A DNA stretch of 34,110 nucleotides, taken from an uncultured Bacilli bacterium (GTDB taxonomy: Bacteria; Bacillota_I; Bacilli_A; RF39; UBA660). The stretch is from contig CALVOP010000009.1 of assembly GCA_944350345.1 (NCBI GenBank), forward strand, positions 1 through 34,110, in the 5' to 3' direction. The notes under the pieces are model-generated. The model saw only the letters and a program-made list of their open reading frames with translations. It had not been told where the DNA came from and did not search any database. Below are positions 22,972-30,506 of the stretch, piece after piece. Numbering within the stretch: position 1 is the stretch's first letter; each line of letters begins with the position of its first letter. The position numbers were made by a program, and so were the translations under genes.

Positions 22972-24162
22972 TTAAAAATTATATAAATTCTCTTTATCTT
23001 TTAAACAGTATATTAAATAATCAATTTCTTCATATGTGTTGTAAAAATATAAGCTAATTCTAATTGTGTCATCAAAACCACTTTCGTCTTTTAGCATTTT
23101 TACACAATGTTTTCCACTTCTAACACATATTCCTTTGCTGTTTAAGTATAGTCCTACATCCCCGGCAAACTTATCTTTAACTTTGATTAACACTATGCTT
23201 CCATCACTGTTAGGATTTAATACATCTATATATGGTATTTTTGACAATTCTCTTATCAGATATTTTCTTAAGTATTTTTCACTTCTTTCTATACTTTCTA
23301 ATCCTATGTTTTCAATATATTCGATTGCGTGTCTAAATGCAATTATACCATTTATGTTTGGTGTGCCTGCTTCAAATCTGAGTGGTATTGTTTCAAATTC
23401 TATGCTATGTTCATTATAACTTTCGTTCATTCCACCACCTACTTTATAAGGTATCATTTTTTTTAATAATTCATATTTTCCATATAATACCCCAACTCCT
23501 GTTGGCCCACACATTTTGTGTGCAGAAAAAGCTAAGAAATCACAATCTATGTCTTTTACATCAGTTTTAATGTGTGGAACTGATTGTGCCCCATCTACTA
23601 CCATATATATGTTGTTATTGTGCGCTAAATTGGAGATTTCTTTTATGTTTCTTTTATCTCCTATTACATTAGTTATATAAGCTAACGATATTACTTTGGT
23701 TTTACTCGTTATTAAATTTTTTATATTTTCTATTTTTATTTTATTTTCTTCATCTAATGGTATATATTTTATTTTTATTCCTTTTTTAAGTGATAACATA
23801 ATCCAAGGAAGAATGTTTGATGCATGTTCTGCTTTTGAAAGTAATACTTCATCATCTTTGTTTAATATATGTTCGAAAAAGCCATTTACCACCATATTTA
23901 GTGAGTCAGTTGCATTCATTGTAAAAATTATTTCTTCTTTTAAATCTGCATTTATAAATTGCCTTACTTTTTCTCTAGTTTTATCTATTTCATCATCAAC
24001 TTTAAAACTATTATTGTAGTCTCCTCTATGTGAGTTGGCTGTAAAGTTGATGTTATAATCTATTAGACTGTTTATAACGCTTTTTGGTTTGTAGGTTGTT
24101 GCTGCATTATCAAAATAAACAATTCCTTTTTTTAGCATAGGAAAGTCTTCTAAATAATTCAT
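22972..24162 (-). CDS. sufS: Cysteine desulfurase, SufS type
   Basis: 396 residues, PLP-dependent class V aminotransferase fold. It takes sulfur from cysteine for Fe-S cluster assembly. The PLP lysine lies in SAHKMCGPTG (K216), the ring-stacking His in KAEHASNILPW (H113), and the persulfide cysteine in RSGKHCVKM (C353), all in the SufS arrangement. AAGGGGAGTGAT precedes the ATG. It stands alone: no sufCDUB genes are next to it, which is unusual for Bacillota. A Csd-type role is possible. Confidence 0.93.
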   Translation of the reverse strand: MNYLEDFPMLKKGIVYFDNAATTYKPKSVINSLIDYNINFTANSHRGDYNNSFKVDDEIDKTREKVRQFINADLKEEIIFTMNATDSLNMVVNGFFEHILNKDDEVLLSKAEHASNILPWIMLSLKKGIKIKYIPLDEENKIKIENIKNLITSKTKVISLAYITNVIGDKRNIKEISNLAHNNNIYMVVDGAQSVPHIKTDVKDIDCDFLAFSAHKMCGPTGVGVLYGKYELLKKMIPYKVGGGMNESYNEHSIEFETIPLRFEAGTPNINGIIAFRHAIEYIENIGLESIERSEKYLRKYLIRELSKIPYIDVLNPNSDGSIVLIKVKDKFAGDVGLYLNSKGICVRSGKHCVKMLKDESGFDDTIRISLYFYNTYEEIDYLIYCLKDKENLYNF

Positions 24163-24255
24163 TTTATCACTCCCCTTGTTATAATTTATGGTCTTAATTT
24201 ACTTTGGTATATAGTAAAAGTTTAATTTTTATATTATAATTATTTTGGTGATTAG

Positions 24256-24624
24256 ATGAAAGATTGTATTTTTTGTAAAATTATTAATGGTGAAATTCCA
24301 AGCAAAAAAGTTTATGAAGATGATAAATTGTATGTTTTTTTAGATTTGAATCAAGATTGTCCTGGGCATTGTTTAATAATTCCTAAAGTTCATTATATTA
24401 ATTTGCGTGATATTCCAACTGATCTATTAAATTATGTTATGCAAACTGCAATTAAGTTATATGGTTTTATTGAAGAGAAGTTAAATTGTGATGGAATGAC
24501 TTTATTACAAAATAATGGCTGTGCGCAAGATATTAAACATTTTCATTTGCATTTATTACCTAAATATATAAGTAAGCCTAATTTGTCTATTGATGAAGTT
24601 TATGATATGCTCACAAAAAAATAA
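24256..24624 (+). CDS. HIT-family nucleotide hydrolase
   Basis: 122 residues. The histidine-triad motif HFHLHLLP (H95, H97, H99) and the N-terminal CIFCKIINGEIPS (paired Cys 4 and 7) identify the Hint branch, which hydrolyses adenosine phosphoramidates and AMP-lysine. It is cytoplasmic. TATAAT lies at 24235-24240 and GGTGAT before the ATG. It stands alone, bounded by a bidirectional terminator. Confidence 0.94.
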   Translation: MKDCIFCKIINGEIPSKKVYEDDKLYVFLDLNQDCPGHCLIIPKVHYINLRDIPTDLLNYVMQTAIKLYGFIEEKLNCDGMTLLQNNGCAQDIKHFHLHLLPKYISKPNLSIDEVYDMLTKK

Positions 24625-24645
24625 AAGAGGAAATTTCCTCTTTTT
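24623..24645. terminator. Bidirectional terminator between the HIT and YjcZ-like genes
   Basis: AAAAGAGGAAA joins TTTCCTCTTTT as a perfect palindrome with A and T runs on the outer sides. It ends both the HIT gene and the small minus-strand genes. Confidence 0.75.
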
Positions 24646-24775
24646 ACCATCCTACGAAAGCACCAAATATGATTGCTAGTAAGATGAATAATATTAATAT
24701 GATAAAAAAACTATTTCCATAACTATTTGTACCACATCCACAAGATGTTGGTGCACAATTACAGTTATTAGCCAC
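24644..24775 (-). CDS. YjcZ-like small Cys-rich membrane protein
   Basis: 43 residues starting at GTG with AAGGAGGTG nine bases upstream. A cysteine-rich head (NCNCAPTSCGCG) precedes one hydrophobic helix (FFIILILFILLAIIFGAF) and a final Gly-Trp. The hydrophobic tail FILLAIIFGAF is the mark of YjcZ-type sporulation peptides, small membrane or coat components made late in sporulation. It lies 20 bases after a paralogue and shares its promoter. No catalytic function is expected. Confidence 0.75.
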   Translation of the reverse strand: MANNCNCAPTSCGCGTNSYGNSFFIILILFILLAIIFGAFVGW

Positions 24776-24795
24776 TTATTAACACCTCCTTAGAG

Positions 24796-24894
24796 TTAGA
24801 TAAATGCTCCTAGTATGATCACTAATAATATGAATAATACTAAAGCGAATGCTGCTCCGCCTACTCCGTTGTTACATCCACAACCTGATTTCAT
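24796..24894 (-). CDS. YjcZ-like small Cys-containing membrane protein
   Basis: 32 residues: head KSGCGCNNGVGG followed by the hydrophobic tail FALVLFILLVIILGAFI. This is the same design as the next gene and as Bacillus YjcZ. The ATG at 24894 has AAGGAGG nine bases upstream; a longer in-frame start would add an unrelated polar segment and pass through the promoter. A SigK-like promoter lies 30-60 bases upstream, in keeping with a spore-coat role. Confidence 0.78.
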   Translation of the reverse strand: MKSGCGCNNGVGGAAFALVLFILLVIILGAFI

Positions 24895-24926
24895 AACACA
24901 TTCCTCCTTTTTTATCTTTACATTTG

Positions 24927-24953
24927 TATTGTACGCAAAAAGATGAAATATGT
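24927..24953 (-). promoter_or_regulatory. SigK/SigE-like promoter of the YjcZ-like pair
   Basis: AC, a 16-base spacer, then CGTACAATA (24927-24935) on the minus strand: one mismatch (G for A) to the mother-cell -10 pattern CATAnnnTA. It is the only promoter-like signal before the pair. Confidence 0.45.
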
Positions 24954-24964
24954 GAGTGCTCTTA

Positions 24965-24993
24965 TTGTGTTTTATATTTTTTTTTGCTATCAT
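24965..24993 (+). promoter_or_regulatory. SigA-type promoter of the foldase gene
   Basis: TTGTGT, a 17-base spacer and TATCAT (24988-24993), 19 bases before the ATG. Confidence 0.5.
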
Positions 24994-25011
24994 ATTTTAT
25001 GAGGAGGAAAT

Positions 25012-25977
25012 ATGAAAAAAATACTTATATTTTGTTTATGTGCATTATTATTGACTGGTTGTGGAGATGTTAAACTTGAAAATGGTGAAAATGCTATTGT
25101 TAGTTTTAATAATGGAGATGGAATTACTGCACAAGATTTATATGATGAATTAAAAGAGATGTATGGTGTTAATTATTTAGTTAATCTTATAGATGCTAAA
25201 TTGTTAGATTTAGAGTACGAGGAAACTACTGAAGAACTTGAATATGTTCAACAAATAGTTGATAGTGTCAAATCTGAAAGTGGGGATGAGTTTATTGATT
25301 ATATTGAATATTATTATGGTGTTAACTCTGAAGAAGCATTTGAAGATTATATTAGACTAAATTATCGTAGAAGTTTATGGATTGAAGATTATGCTAAAGA
25401 AATAGTTACTGACAAACAAATTGAGGATTATTATAATGATGTGTATGTCGGTGATATGGAAGTTAGTCATATTTTGATAACTAGTGACGCAACAAGTGAT
25501 ATGACTGATGATGAAAAGAAAGCTGCTGAAACAGAGGCTTATAATAAGGCAAAAGAAATTATTGAAAAATTAAATAATGGTGAAGATTTTGCTACTCTTG
25601 CTAAGGAAAATTCAGATGATTCTGGTACAGCTAGCGATGGAGGTGTCGTTGGAACTGTAAATTATGGAATGAATTACGATGAGGACTTCGTAGATGCTGC
25701 AGCTGCACTTGAAGAAGGTAAGTATTCTTCTACTCCGGTTAAAACTGAATTTGGTTATCATATTATTTATAAAACTAAGCAAAATGAAAAAGAATCTTTA
25801 GAAGATTCTAGTGATACTATACGTGATATAATTGCTGAAGAATCACTTAATAATAATACTCTACTTTATTCTGAAGCTCTTGAAGCTTTGAGAGAAAAAT
25901 ATGAGATGAATATTGTAGATAGTGATTTAAATAGTGGTTATGAGGAATATTTAAAAGAAATAACTTCAACTAATTAG
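25012..25977 (+). CDS. prsA: PrsA-like foldase lipoprotein (PpiC-type peptidyl-prolyl isomerase)
   Basis: 321 residues. A lipoprotein signal ends in the lipobox LTGC (14-17). An N-terminal SurA-like helical region is followed by a parvulin domain at about 150-255: VSHILITSD, NGEDFATLAKENSDD, GGVVGTVNYGMN and TEFGYHIIYKTK. It folds exported proteins on the outer membrane face. GAGGAGG precedes the ATG. Ends at a strong terminator. The acidic, Asp/Glu-rich composition suits a surface protein. Confidence 0.92.
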   Translation: MKKILIFCLCALLLTGCGDVKLENGENAIVSFNNGDGITAQDLYDELKEMYGVNYLVNLIDAKLLDLEYEETTEELEYVQQIVDSVKSESGDEFIDYIEYYYGVNSEEAFEDYIRLNYRRSLWIEDYAKEIVTDKQIEDYYNDVYVGDMEVSHILITSDATSDMTDDEKKAAETEAYNKAKEIIEKLNNGEDFATLAKENSDDSGTASDGGVVGTVNYGMNYDEDFVDAAAALEEGKYSSTPVKTEFGYHIIYKTKQNEKESLEDSSDTIRDIIAEESLNNNTLLYSEALEALREKYEMNIVDSDLNSGYEEYLKEITSTN

Positions 25978-26003
25978 TTTACATGTAAATGTAAACTTTT
26001 TTT
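25976..26003 (+). terminator. Terminator of prsA
   Basis: AGTTTACAT/ATGTAAACT, a perfect 9-bp stem with a 4-base loop, followed by TTTTTTT; the prsA stop codon overlaps its left edge. Confidence 0.85.
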
Positions 26004-26766
26004 ATAAGTCTCTATTTATTATTTCTTCTATTTCTTCTCTACTGTATTGTTTTCTATATAAATAATTATATATTTTGTATTTTAATGTGTCTTTGCTGTA
26101 TTTATTTTTATATTTATTATAGATTTTTTTATATTCATTTTCTATATTGCTTTTAGTAGATGTTTTTATATTTGATAATTTTTCATTTATTAATTCTTTT
26201 GGATAGCCTAAATTTATTAAATAGTTAAATGTTTTATATTTAAATTGACCATTAGAAGAGTTATTTAATTTTAATCTCTTTTCGATTATTTTTGTGATTT
26301 TTTTATCCCATACTTCATTTTCTATTTTTGATAAATATTCGTCTACTAAATTTTCGTCAATTTTAAAATTTAATAAATTGTTTTTTATTTTGTAAGGTCC
26401 GTCGTTTGTTAAATATATTTTGTCATTTATAAAAGCATTTATGTATTGATTATCATTAATTATGTTTTGTTCTATCAGTTTGTTTATTACTTTATCTATA
26501 AGTTCTTTGTCATAAGTTTTGCTTATTAAATAATTTCTTAACTCTTCTTCGCATCTCATTTTATGGTTTGTGTGTGATAATGCATTATAATAAACTTCAT
26601 AATATTTGTTTTCATTTAAATAGTTGTTTATATCTTTTAGACTTATTTTTTTCTTAACTAATAGATTGTATTTTAGTATTATATCTTCATATAGAATTAA
26701 GTCACTATTATCAAGTGTTATTTTATACTTAGATTTACCTATCTTTTTAAATTTTTGTATTTCCAC
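26002..26766 (-). CDS. recX: RecX-family regulatory protein
   Basis: 254 residues. The first 60 residues are unconserved. The helical RecX repeats then follow: YNALSHTNHKMRCEEELRNY, VINKLIEQNIINDNQYINAF and later TFNYLINLGYPKELINEKL. RecX binds RecA filaments and modulates recombination. The start is GTG with AAGGTGAT five bases upstream. recA is not in the window. The protein is extremely rich in Lys, Asn and Ile, as expected from base composition. Confidence 0.85.
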   Translation of the reverse strand: MEIQKFKKIGKSKYKITLDNSDLILYEDIILKYNLLVKKKISLKDINNYLNENKYYEVYYNALSHTNHKMRCEEELRNYLISKTYDKELIDKVINKLIEQNIINDNQYINAFINDKIYLTNDGPYKIKNNLLNFKIDENLVDEYLSKIENEVWDKKITKIIEKRLKLNNSSNGQFKYKTFNYLINLGYPKELINEKLSNIKTSTKSNIENEYKKIYNKYKNKYSKDTLKYKIYNYLYRKQYSREEIEEIINRDL

Positions 26767-26814
26767 GTTATCACCTTCTATAAAAAGAATAGCAAAAATT
26801 TATTTGCTTTTCAA

Positions 26815-26849
26815 TAATAAAAAAAATTTAATCTTTTATTTTGATTAAA
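26815..26849 (-). terminator. Terminator of rpoZ
   Basis: TTTAATC/GATTAAA formed by the last codons of rpoZ, with a T-rich run on the minus strand. Confidence 0.6.
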
Positions 26850-27025
26850 CCTTTTTCTAATTCTTCTAAACTTCTTCCTAGTTCTTTTTTTGATACATAT
26901 TCATTTTCTTTCATTTGATAATGATTGTTTTCTATCATTTGTTTTCCTCTTATTGCTGCTACATGAACTAGTTTGTATTTTGAATCAACTATGTTTAATA
27001 ATTTATCTATTGATGGGTAAATCAT
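26828..27025 (-). CDS. rpoZ: RNA polymerase omega subunit
   Basis: 65 residues. YPSIDKLLNIVDSKYKLVHV, AAIRGKQM and the closing KKELGRSLEELEKGLI match RpoZ, which helps assemble the polymerase by clamping the beta-prime subunit. AGGAGTGTGAT precedes the ATG. It is separated from its usual neighbours gmk and priA. Confidence 0.9.
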   Translation of the reverse strand: MIYPSIDKLLNIVDSKYKLVHVAAIRGKQMIENNHYQMKENEYVSKKELGRSLEELEKGLIKIKD

Positions 27026-27082
27026 TCTGTATCACACTCCTATTATTAATATATAAAAGCTTTTTATATTTAACAAGTTTTT

Positions 27083-27097
27083 TGTCAAAATTTGACA
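27083..27097. promoter_or_regulatory. TGTCAAA-A-TTTGACA palindrome upstream of rpoZ
   Basis: A perfect 7-bp inverted repeat around a central A, flanked by T-runs. Each half matches the relaxed Spo0A box TGTCRAA and also contains a TTGACA that could serve as a -35. It lies between the serine hydrolase stop and rpoZ. Binding by any protein is not shown. Confidence 0.4.
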
Positions 27098-27104
27098 TTT
27101 TTTA

Positions 27105-28235
27105 CTATTTATTTGACATGTAAATTGATAAACAATATAAACCAACGATTTTCTTTAATTTATGAATATATTTAAAAAAATTATCTGTTTTTTCATCTGT
27201 TAATTTGTCTATAGCATCTACTAATATACTAAAATGAATTTTAGTGTAAAAATCAAAAACAATTATACTTCCTGTGTATCCTTGATGTGCTATAGAATAT
27301 TTTGTGAATGAATTAGGTATATAGCTATGGTCATTATTTCTTGTTTTTAGATAAATTCCTGAATAACTTCTTTTTCTTTCTTTTTCATCTAAAAATGTGT
27401 AGTCAAATATTTTTTTTACAAAGTTTTTATCAAAAAATTTATAGGTAAATATTAATTTAGATAATGATATAAAATCTTCGGCAGAAGAAAATAAACCAGC
27501 CGCACCTGTAAATCCACCATATATTCTTGTTTTAGGATCGTGTGGCAGATTTAAATGATTCCCATTACCAATAATTTCAAAATTGTTATTTTTTGTTGGC
27601 ACAAACATTGTACTTTTTAAATTTAATTGATCGCTAACATACGTATTAACAATTTCTTTATATTCCATTTTTAAATTATTTAGCTTATTTATTTTGTATT
27701 CAATTATTTTTCCCAAAATTATAAATCCAATATCTGTATATTTTGATTTGTTTGTGACTATGTAATTTGCTGTTAGTAATCTATTTTCAAATTCTTCTTT
27801 AGTTTTTGTTTCAGATAATTTTCCTTTAGTTTCTATGGAATTATTCATTTTTAAAATATCCTCTATAGTACAATTTTGTAAATTTATCTGTGGTAAACTA
27901 TCAGTTATTTTTTCATTTAAATTAATTATACCTTCTGAATATAAGTCATACGTTAATTTCAATGTAAATAATTTTGTAATACTTGCTATATCATAAATTC
28001 GTGTTAAATTTGTTTTAGGAACTTGTATAATAGTTTTAAATTTTTTTATAGATATTCCAATATCAATTCTTTTAACACCAAAATTTCTTTTGTTTATAAA
28101 ATTCTCTACTATTTTTTTTAAGTCTTTTATTTTTTCTTTATTTGTCTTTGTGCATAATCTTTTTAAGATATAAATATCTTGTTTAGAAAAAATACTTCCG
28201 TTCTTTTTTAATAAGTTTATCTGTTCTTCTATCAT
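27105..28235 (-). CDS. Cytoplasmic serine hydrolase of the beta-lactamase (class C/PBP) fold
   Basis: 376 residues. The nucleophile motif is IASITKLFT (S-x-x-K), the second motif YTD in SKYTDIGFIILGKII, and the third is replaced by HQGYTG, as in many class C-related esterases and peptidases. No signal peptide is present, so the usual wall substrate is unlikely. It overlaps the DUF2779 gene by four bases (ATGA) and is therefore co-translated with it. The roughly 80 N-terminal residues before the fold are helical and charged. Substrate unknown. Confidence 0.82.
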   Translation of the reverse strand: MIEEQINLLKKNGSIFSKQDIYILKRLCTKTNKEKIKDLKKIVENFINKRNFGVKRIDIGISIKKFKTIIQVPKTNLTRIYDIASITKLFTLKLTYDLYSEGIINLNEKITDSLPQINLQNCTIEDILKMNNSIETKGKLSETKTKEEFENRLLTANYIVTNKSKYTDIGFIILGKIIEYKINKLNNLKMEYKEIVNTYVSDQLNLKSTMFVPTKNNNFEIIGNGNHLNLPHDPKTRIYGGFTGAAGLFSSAEDFISLSKLIFTYKFFDKNFVKKIFDYTFLDEKERKRSYSGIYLKTRNNDHSYIPNSFTKYSIAHQGYTGSIIVFDFYTKIHFSILVDAIDKLTDEKTDNFFKYIHKLKKIVGLYCLSIYMSNK

Positions 28236-30061
28236 TTTAATAAATTCCTTAATCCCCTTAGTATTTCAACCATTGCCCATGTATCTTGTTTGCAATATTC
28301 AGTCAAAGCGTTTCTAGATTTGTTTAATTCCTCTGGCGTCATTTTGTCAAACATAGAATATTCTACTAGTGCTTCTACACCGTTTTGTACTTCTAAGTCA
28401 TGATATGTTAAGTTCGTAAATAAAGGCAACGTTTTCTTTATTGAATAACTTCCACTTTGTTCGTTATTATAATAATTGACTGTACTTGAATTGTACTCGT
28501 CAAATCCTAGTGATTTGTATAATTCTTTGTTGTTATCTATAATTTCTAGTAGGTCTCTTCCAGAATTATATATTTGTGTTAATTGTTTTTTATATTCTGG
28601 GAATATTATTGATAATTCTTTTATTCTCCCTTTTTCGAAACTTACATTTTGAGCTAGCATACATCCACCATTTGACACATCGATTTTTTCTACCAACATC
28701 TTTACCATTTCTTCTCGTTGATCTTCTGTATTTGATGTTGCTAAAAATACGTAGTTGTCTTTGTCTTTATCACATTTCCCAGGCTCTTTTTCTATATGTA
28801 AACTAAACTCGAAACAACTTTGTGTATATGGCTTTTCTCCTCTAAATCTTGGTATTGGGCACGGAAATGTTTCAAAATCGAGGTGGTATATTGGATAACT
28901 TAAACTATTAAGCCCGGCTTTTATTTTTTCTTTGTTTATATATACTTTATTTTCGTCATAACATTCCCTTTGTATTAGATGATTGTTATTTGTTATCCAC
29001 TCTTTTGGTACGTCACCTAAGCTGTAATATCCTTCATTTATTAAATCATATTTGTCATATTTAATTCCATTCGCTTTAAAACTAATAAATCTTTTATAGT
29101 TATATGATGCATTTTTGCTTGGAACTTTGCTAAAACAAATAGGTTTAAATTTACATTCTGTTCTTTTCTTTAATTCACAACTTTTACTAACTCTGCACGG
29201 ACTATTATCTAATTCAAATATGCTTTTTTCTAATTTTTCTCTGTCAGCTTCAATATATTTTTGATATATTTTTGTTATTTCGTTCATTTCATAAATCACA
29301 ATTATGTCATTTCCATTTTCATCTTTTTTGTATACATTTTTTCCATTTTCAGTTTCACCATTATATACATATTCGCTGTTAAGTACTGCCAAATAATAAT
29401 TAATTTTTTTCTGTTTTTTATAATAATTATCTATTATAAATCTTTGTACTGCTAAATCGTAAATATATTTTCCTTCATCACCATATCTGTTTAGTAATTT
29501 TAATATTTTTTTATCATAACTGTCTGATGGTTCGCTTGGTTTATTTAAATAAAAGATATTGTCTTTTTGCGTGAATAGAGGAAACGTTTCTTCTCCAATT
29601 TTATAATTTAATTCATTGTATTTTCGATTTGTAGTTGCTTTTACTTCTATAATATTTATATCATCTTTGTTTTCATTATAAATATCAACATAACACATGT
29701 ATTTAATGCCATTTAGATCGTAATCAAAACTTTCTTGCATAAAAGTGTCTTTACTATATATACTTTTTCCACCAAATGTTCTTTCAACTTGAGATGCTGC
29801 AAGTATTTCTATTTCTTTATAATAATCCATCATGGCATTAAGTTGCTTATCAACTTTTTTTGTTAGGTCAGTTTCCTCGCCATTTTCTTCATCGGTTTCA
29901 ACTAACATAGACATGATTTCTTTTAGTTTTTCATTATTTTCTTCTTTTAAATATTCTTCTACAGTTAAATTGCTTTCAAGTTTATCTTGTCTTATATTTT
30001 CTAATGCTGGATATCTTCTACATCTCGTATAATTTATAAAATCAGTTTTTGTTATTGCCAT
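28232..30061 (-). CDS. DUF2779 protein: Cas4/AddB-like nuclease fused to a DEDD exonuclease
   Basis: About 609 residues. The N-terminal part resembles a PD-(D/E)XK nuclease with an Fe-S clasp: FINYTRCRRYPAL gives Cys14, YVDIYN and IIEVKATT give D126, E139 and K141, and Cys295, Cys303 and Cys309 (ECKFKPIC) lie after the nuclease core, as in Cas4 and AddB. The C-terminal DUF2779 domain begins YHLDFETFPCPIPRFRGEKP with the Asp-x-Glu pair (395, 397), continues with AQNVSFEKGRI and ends with YCKQDTWAM (D593), the arrangement of RNase H-like 3'-5' exonucleases. The ATG at 30061 has GGTGAT just upstream. No CRISPR or cas genes are nearby. A role in DNA repair or defence is inferred; no experiment is known to me. 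Confidence 0.8.
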   Translation of the reverse strand: MAITKTDFINYTRCRRYPALENIRQDKLESNLTVEEYLKEENNEKLKEIMSMLVETDEENGEETDLTKKVDKQLNAMMDYYKEIEILAASQVERTFGGKSIYSKDTFMQESFDYDLNGIKYMCYVDIYNENKDDINIIEVKATTNRKYNELNYKIGEETFPLFTQKDNIFYLNKPSEPSDSYDKKILKLLNRYGDEGKYIYDLAVQRFIIDNYYKKQKKINYYLAVLNSEYVYNGETENGKNVYKKDENGNDIIVIYEMNEITKIYQKYIEADREKLEKSIFELDNSPCRVSKSCELKKRTECKFKPICFSKVPSKNASYNYKRFISFKANGIKYDKYDLINEGYYSLGDVPKEWITNNNHLIQRECYDENKVYINKEKIKAGLNSLSYPIYHLDFETFPCPIPRFRGEKPYTQSCFEFSLHIEKEPGKCDKDKDNYVFLATSNTEDQREEMVKMLVEKIDVSNGGCMLAQNVSFEKGRIKELSIIFPEYKKQLTQIYNSGRDLLEIIDNNKELYKSLGFDEYNSSTVNYYNNEQSGSYSIKKTLPLFTNLTYHDLEVQNGVEALVEYSMFDKMTPEELNKSRNALTEYCKQDTWAMVEILRGLRNLLK

Positions 30062-30086
30062 CTTTATCACCAATTAAATTATAACA

Positions 30087-30109
30087 TAAAAAAAGGCTTA
30101 AAAGCCTTT
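30087..30109 (-). terminator. Terminator of the CotD-like gene
   Basis: AAAGGCTT/AAGCCTTT with a 2-base centre followed by TTTTTTT on the minus strand. It overlaps the stop codon. Confidence 0.75.
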
Positions 30110-30443
30110 AAAAGTTGCCACAACATCCTTCATTTACGTTGCATATTTCATTTTCTTCGCAACAAGTATAACAAGGACTATAAGTATGTCTATAAATATG
30201 ATGATTAATTATTCTTGTATTTATAGGACATACATGTGGTACTTCATGTATTATTTGTCTATGAATTTGTCTTTCTTGCGGACATTCATAAATTGGTGGA
30301 CACATTACGCCAGGAATTGATTCTGAAGAACAAGCAGATGATGAATACATGTCTGTGCTAGTCACATTTTTATATTCTGTTTTTGTTTCTTTCTCTTTTT
30401 CTACTTCGTATCCACTATACATACCATAATTTGAATTAAACAC
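30108..30443 (-). CDS. cotD: Spore coat protein, CotD-like
   Basis: 111 residues, rich in Cys (ten), His and Tyr. The core IYECPQERQIHRQIIHEVP and CPINTRIINHHIYRHTY matches CotD-type inner coat proteins of Bacillus and clostridia. The C-terminal CYTCCEENEICNVNEGCCG could form disulfide cross-links in the coat. The start is GTG with AAAGGAGTGAG six bases upstream. A consensus SigK promoter lies directly upstream, which independently supports a late mother-cell role. Confidence 0.85.
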   Translation of the reverse strand: MFNSNYGMYSGYEVEKEKETKTEYKNVTSTDMYSSSACSSESIPGVMCPPIYECPQERQIHRQIIHEVPHVCPINTRIINHHIYRHTYSPCYTCCEENEICNVNEGCCGNF

Positions 30444-30465
30444 TTAACTCACTCCTTTTCACTTA

Positions 30466-30492
30466 TAGTTTATGTGAAAAGTATTATTTTGT
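30466..30492 (-). promoter_or_regulatory. Consensus SigK promoter of the CotD-like gene
   Basis: AC (30491-30492), a 16-base spacer, CATAAACTA (30466-30474) on the minus strand: an exact match to AC-n16-CATAnnnTA. Confidence 0.7.
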
Positions 30493-30506
30493 TTGTATTA
30501 TTTATA

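Noticed and set aside
22972-24162. NifS/IscS instead of SufS
   Set aside because: The short RSGKHC persulfide loop is of SufS type rather than the longer IscS loop with the SSGSAC motif.
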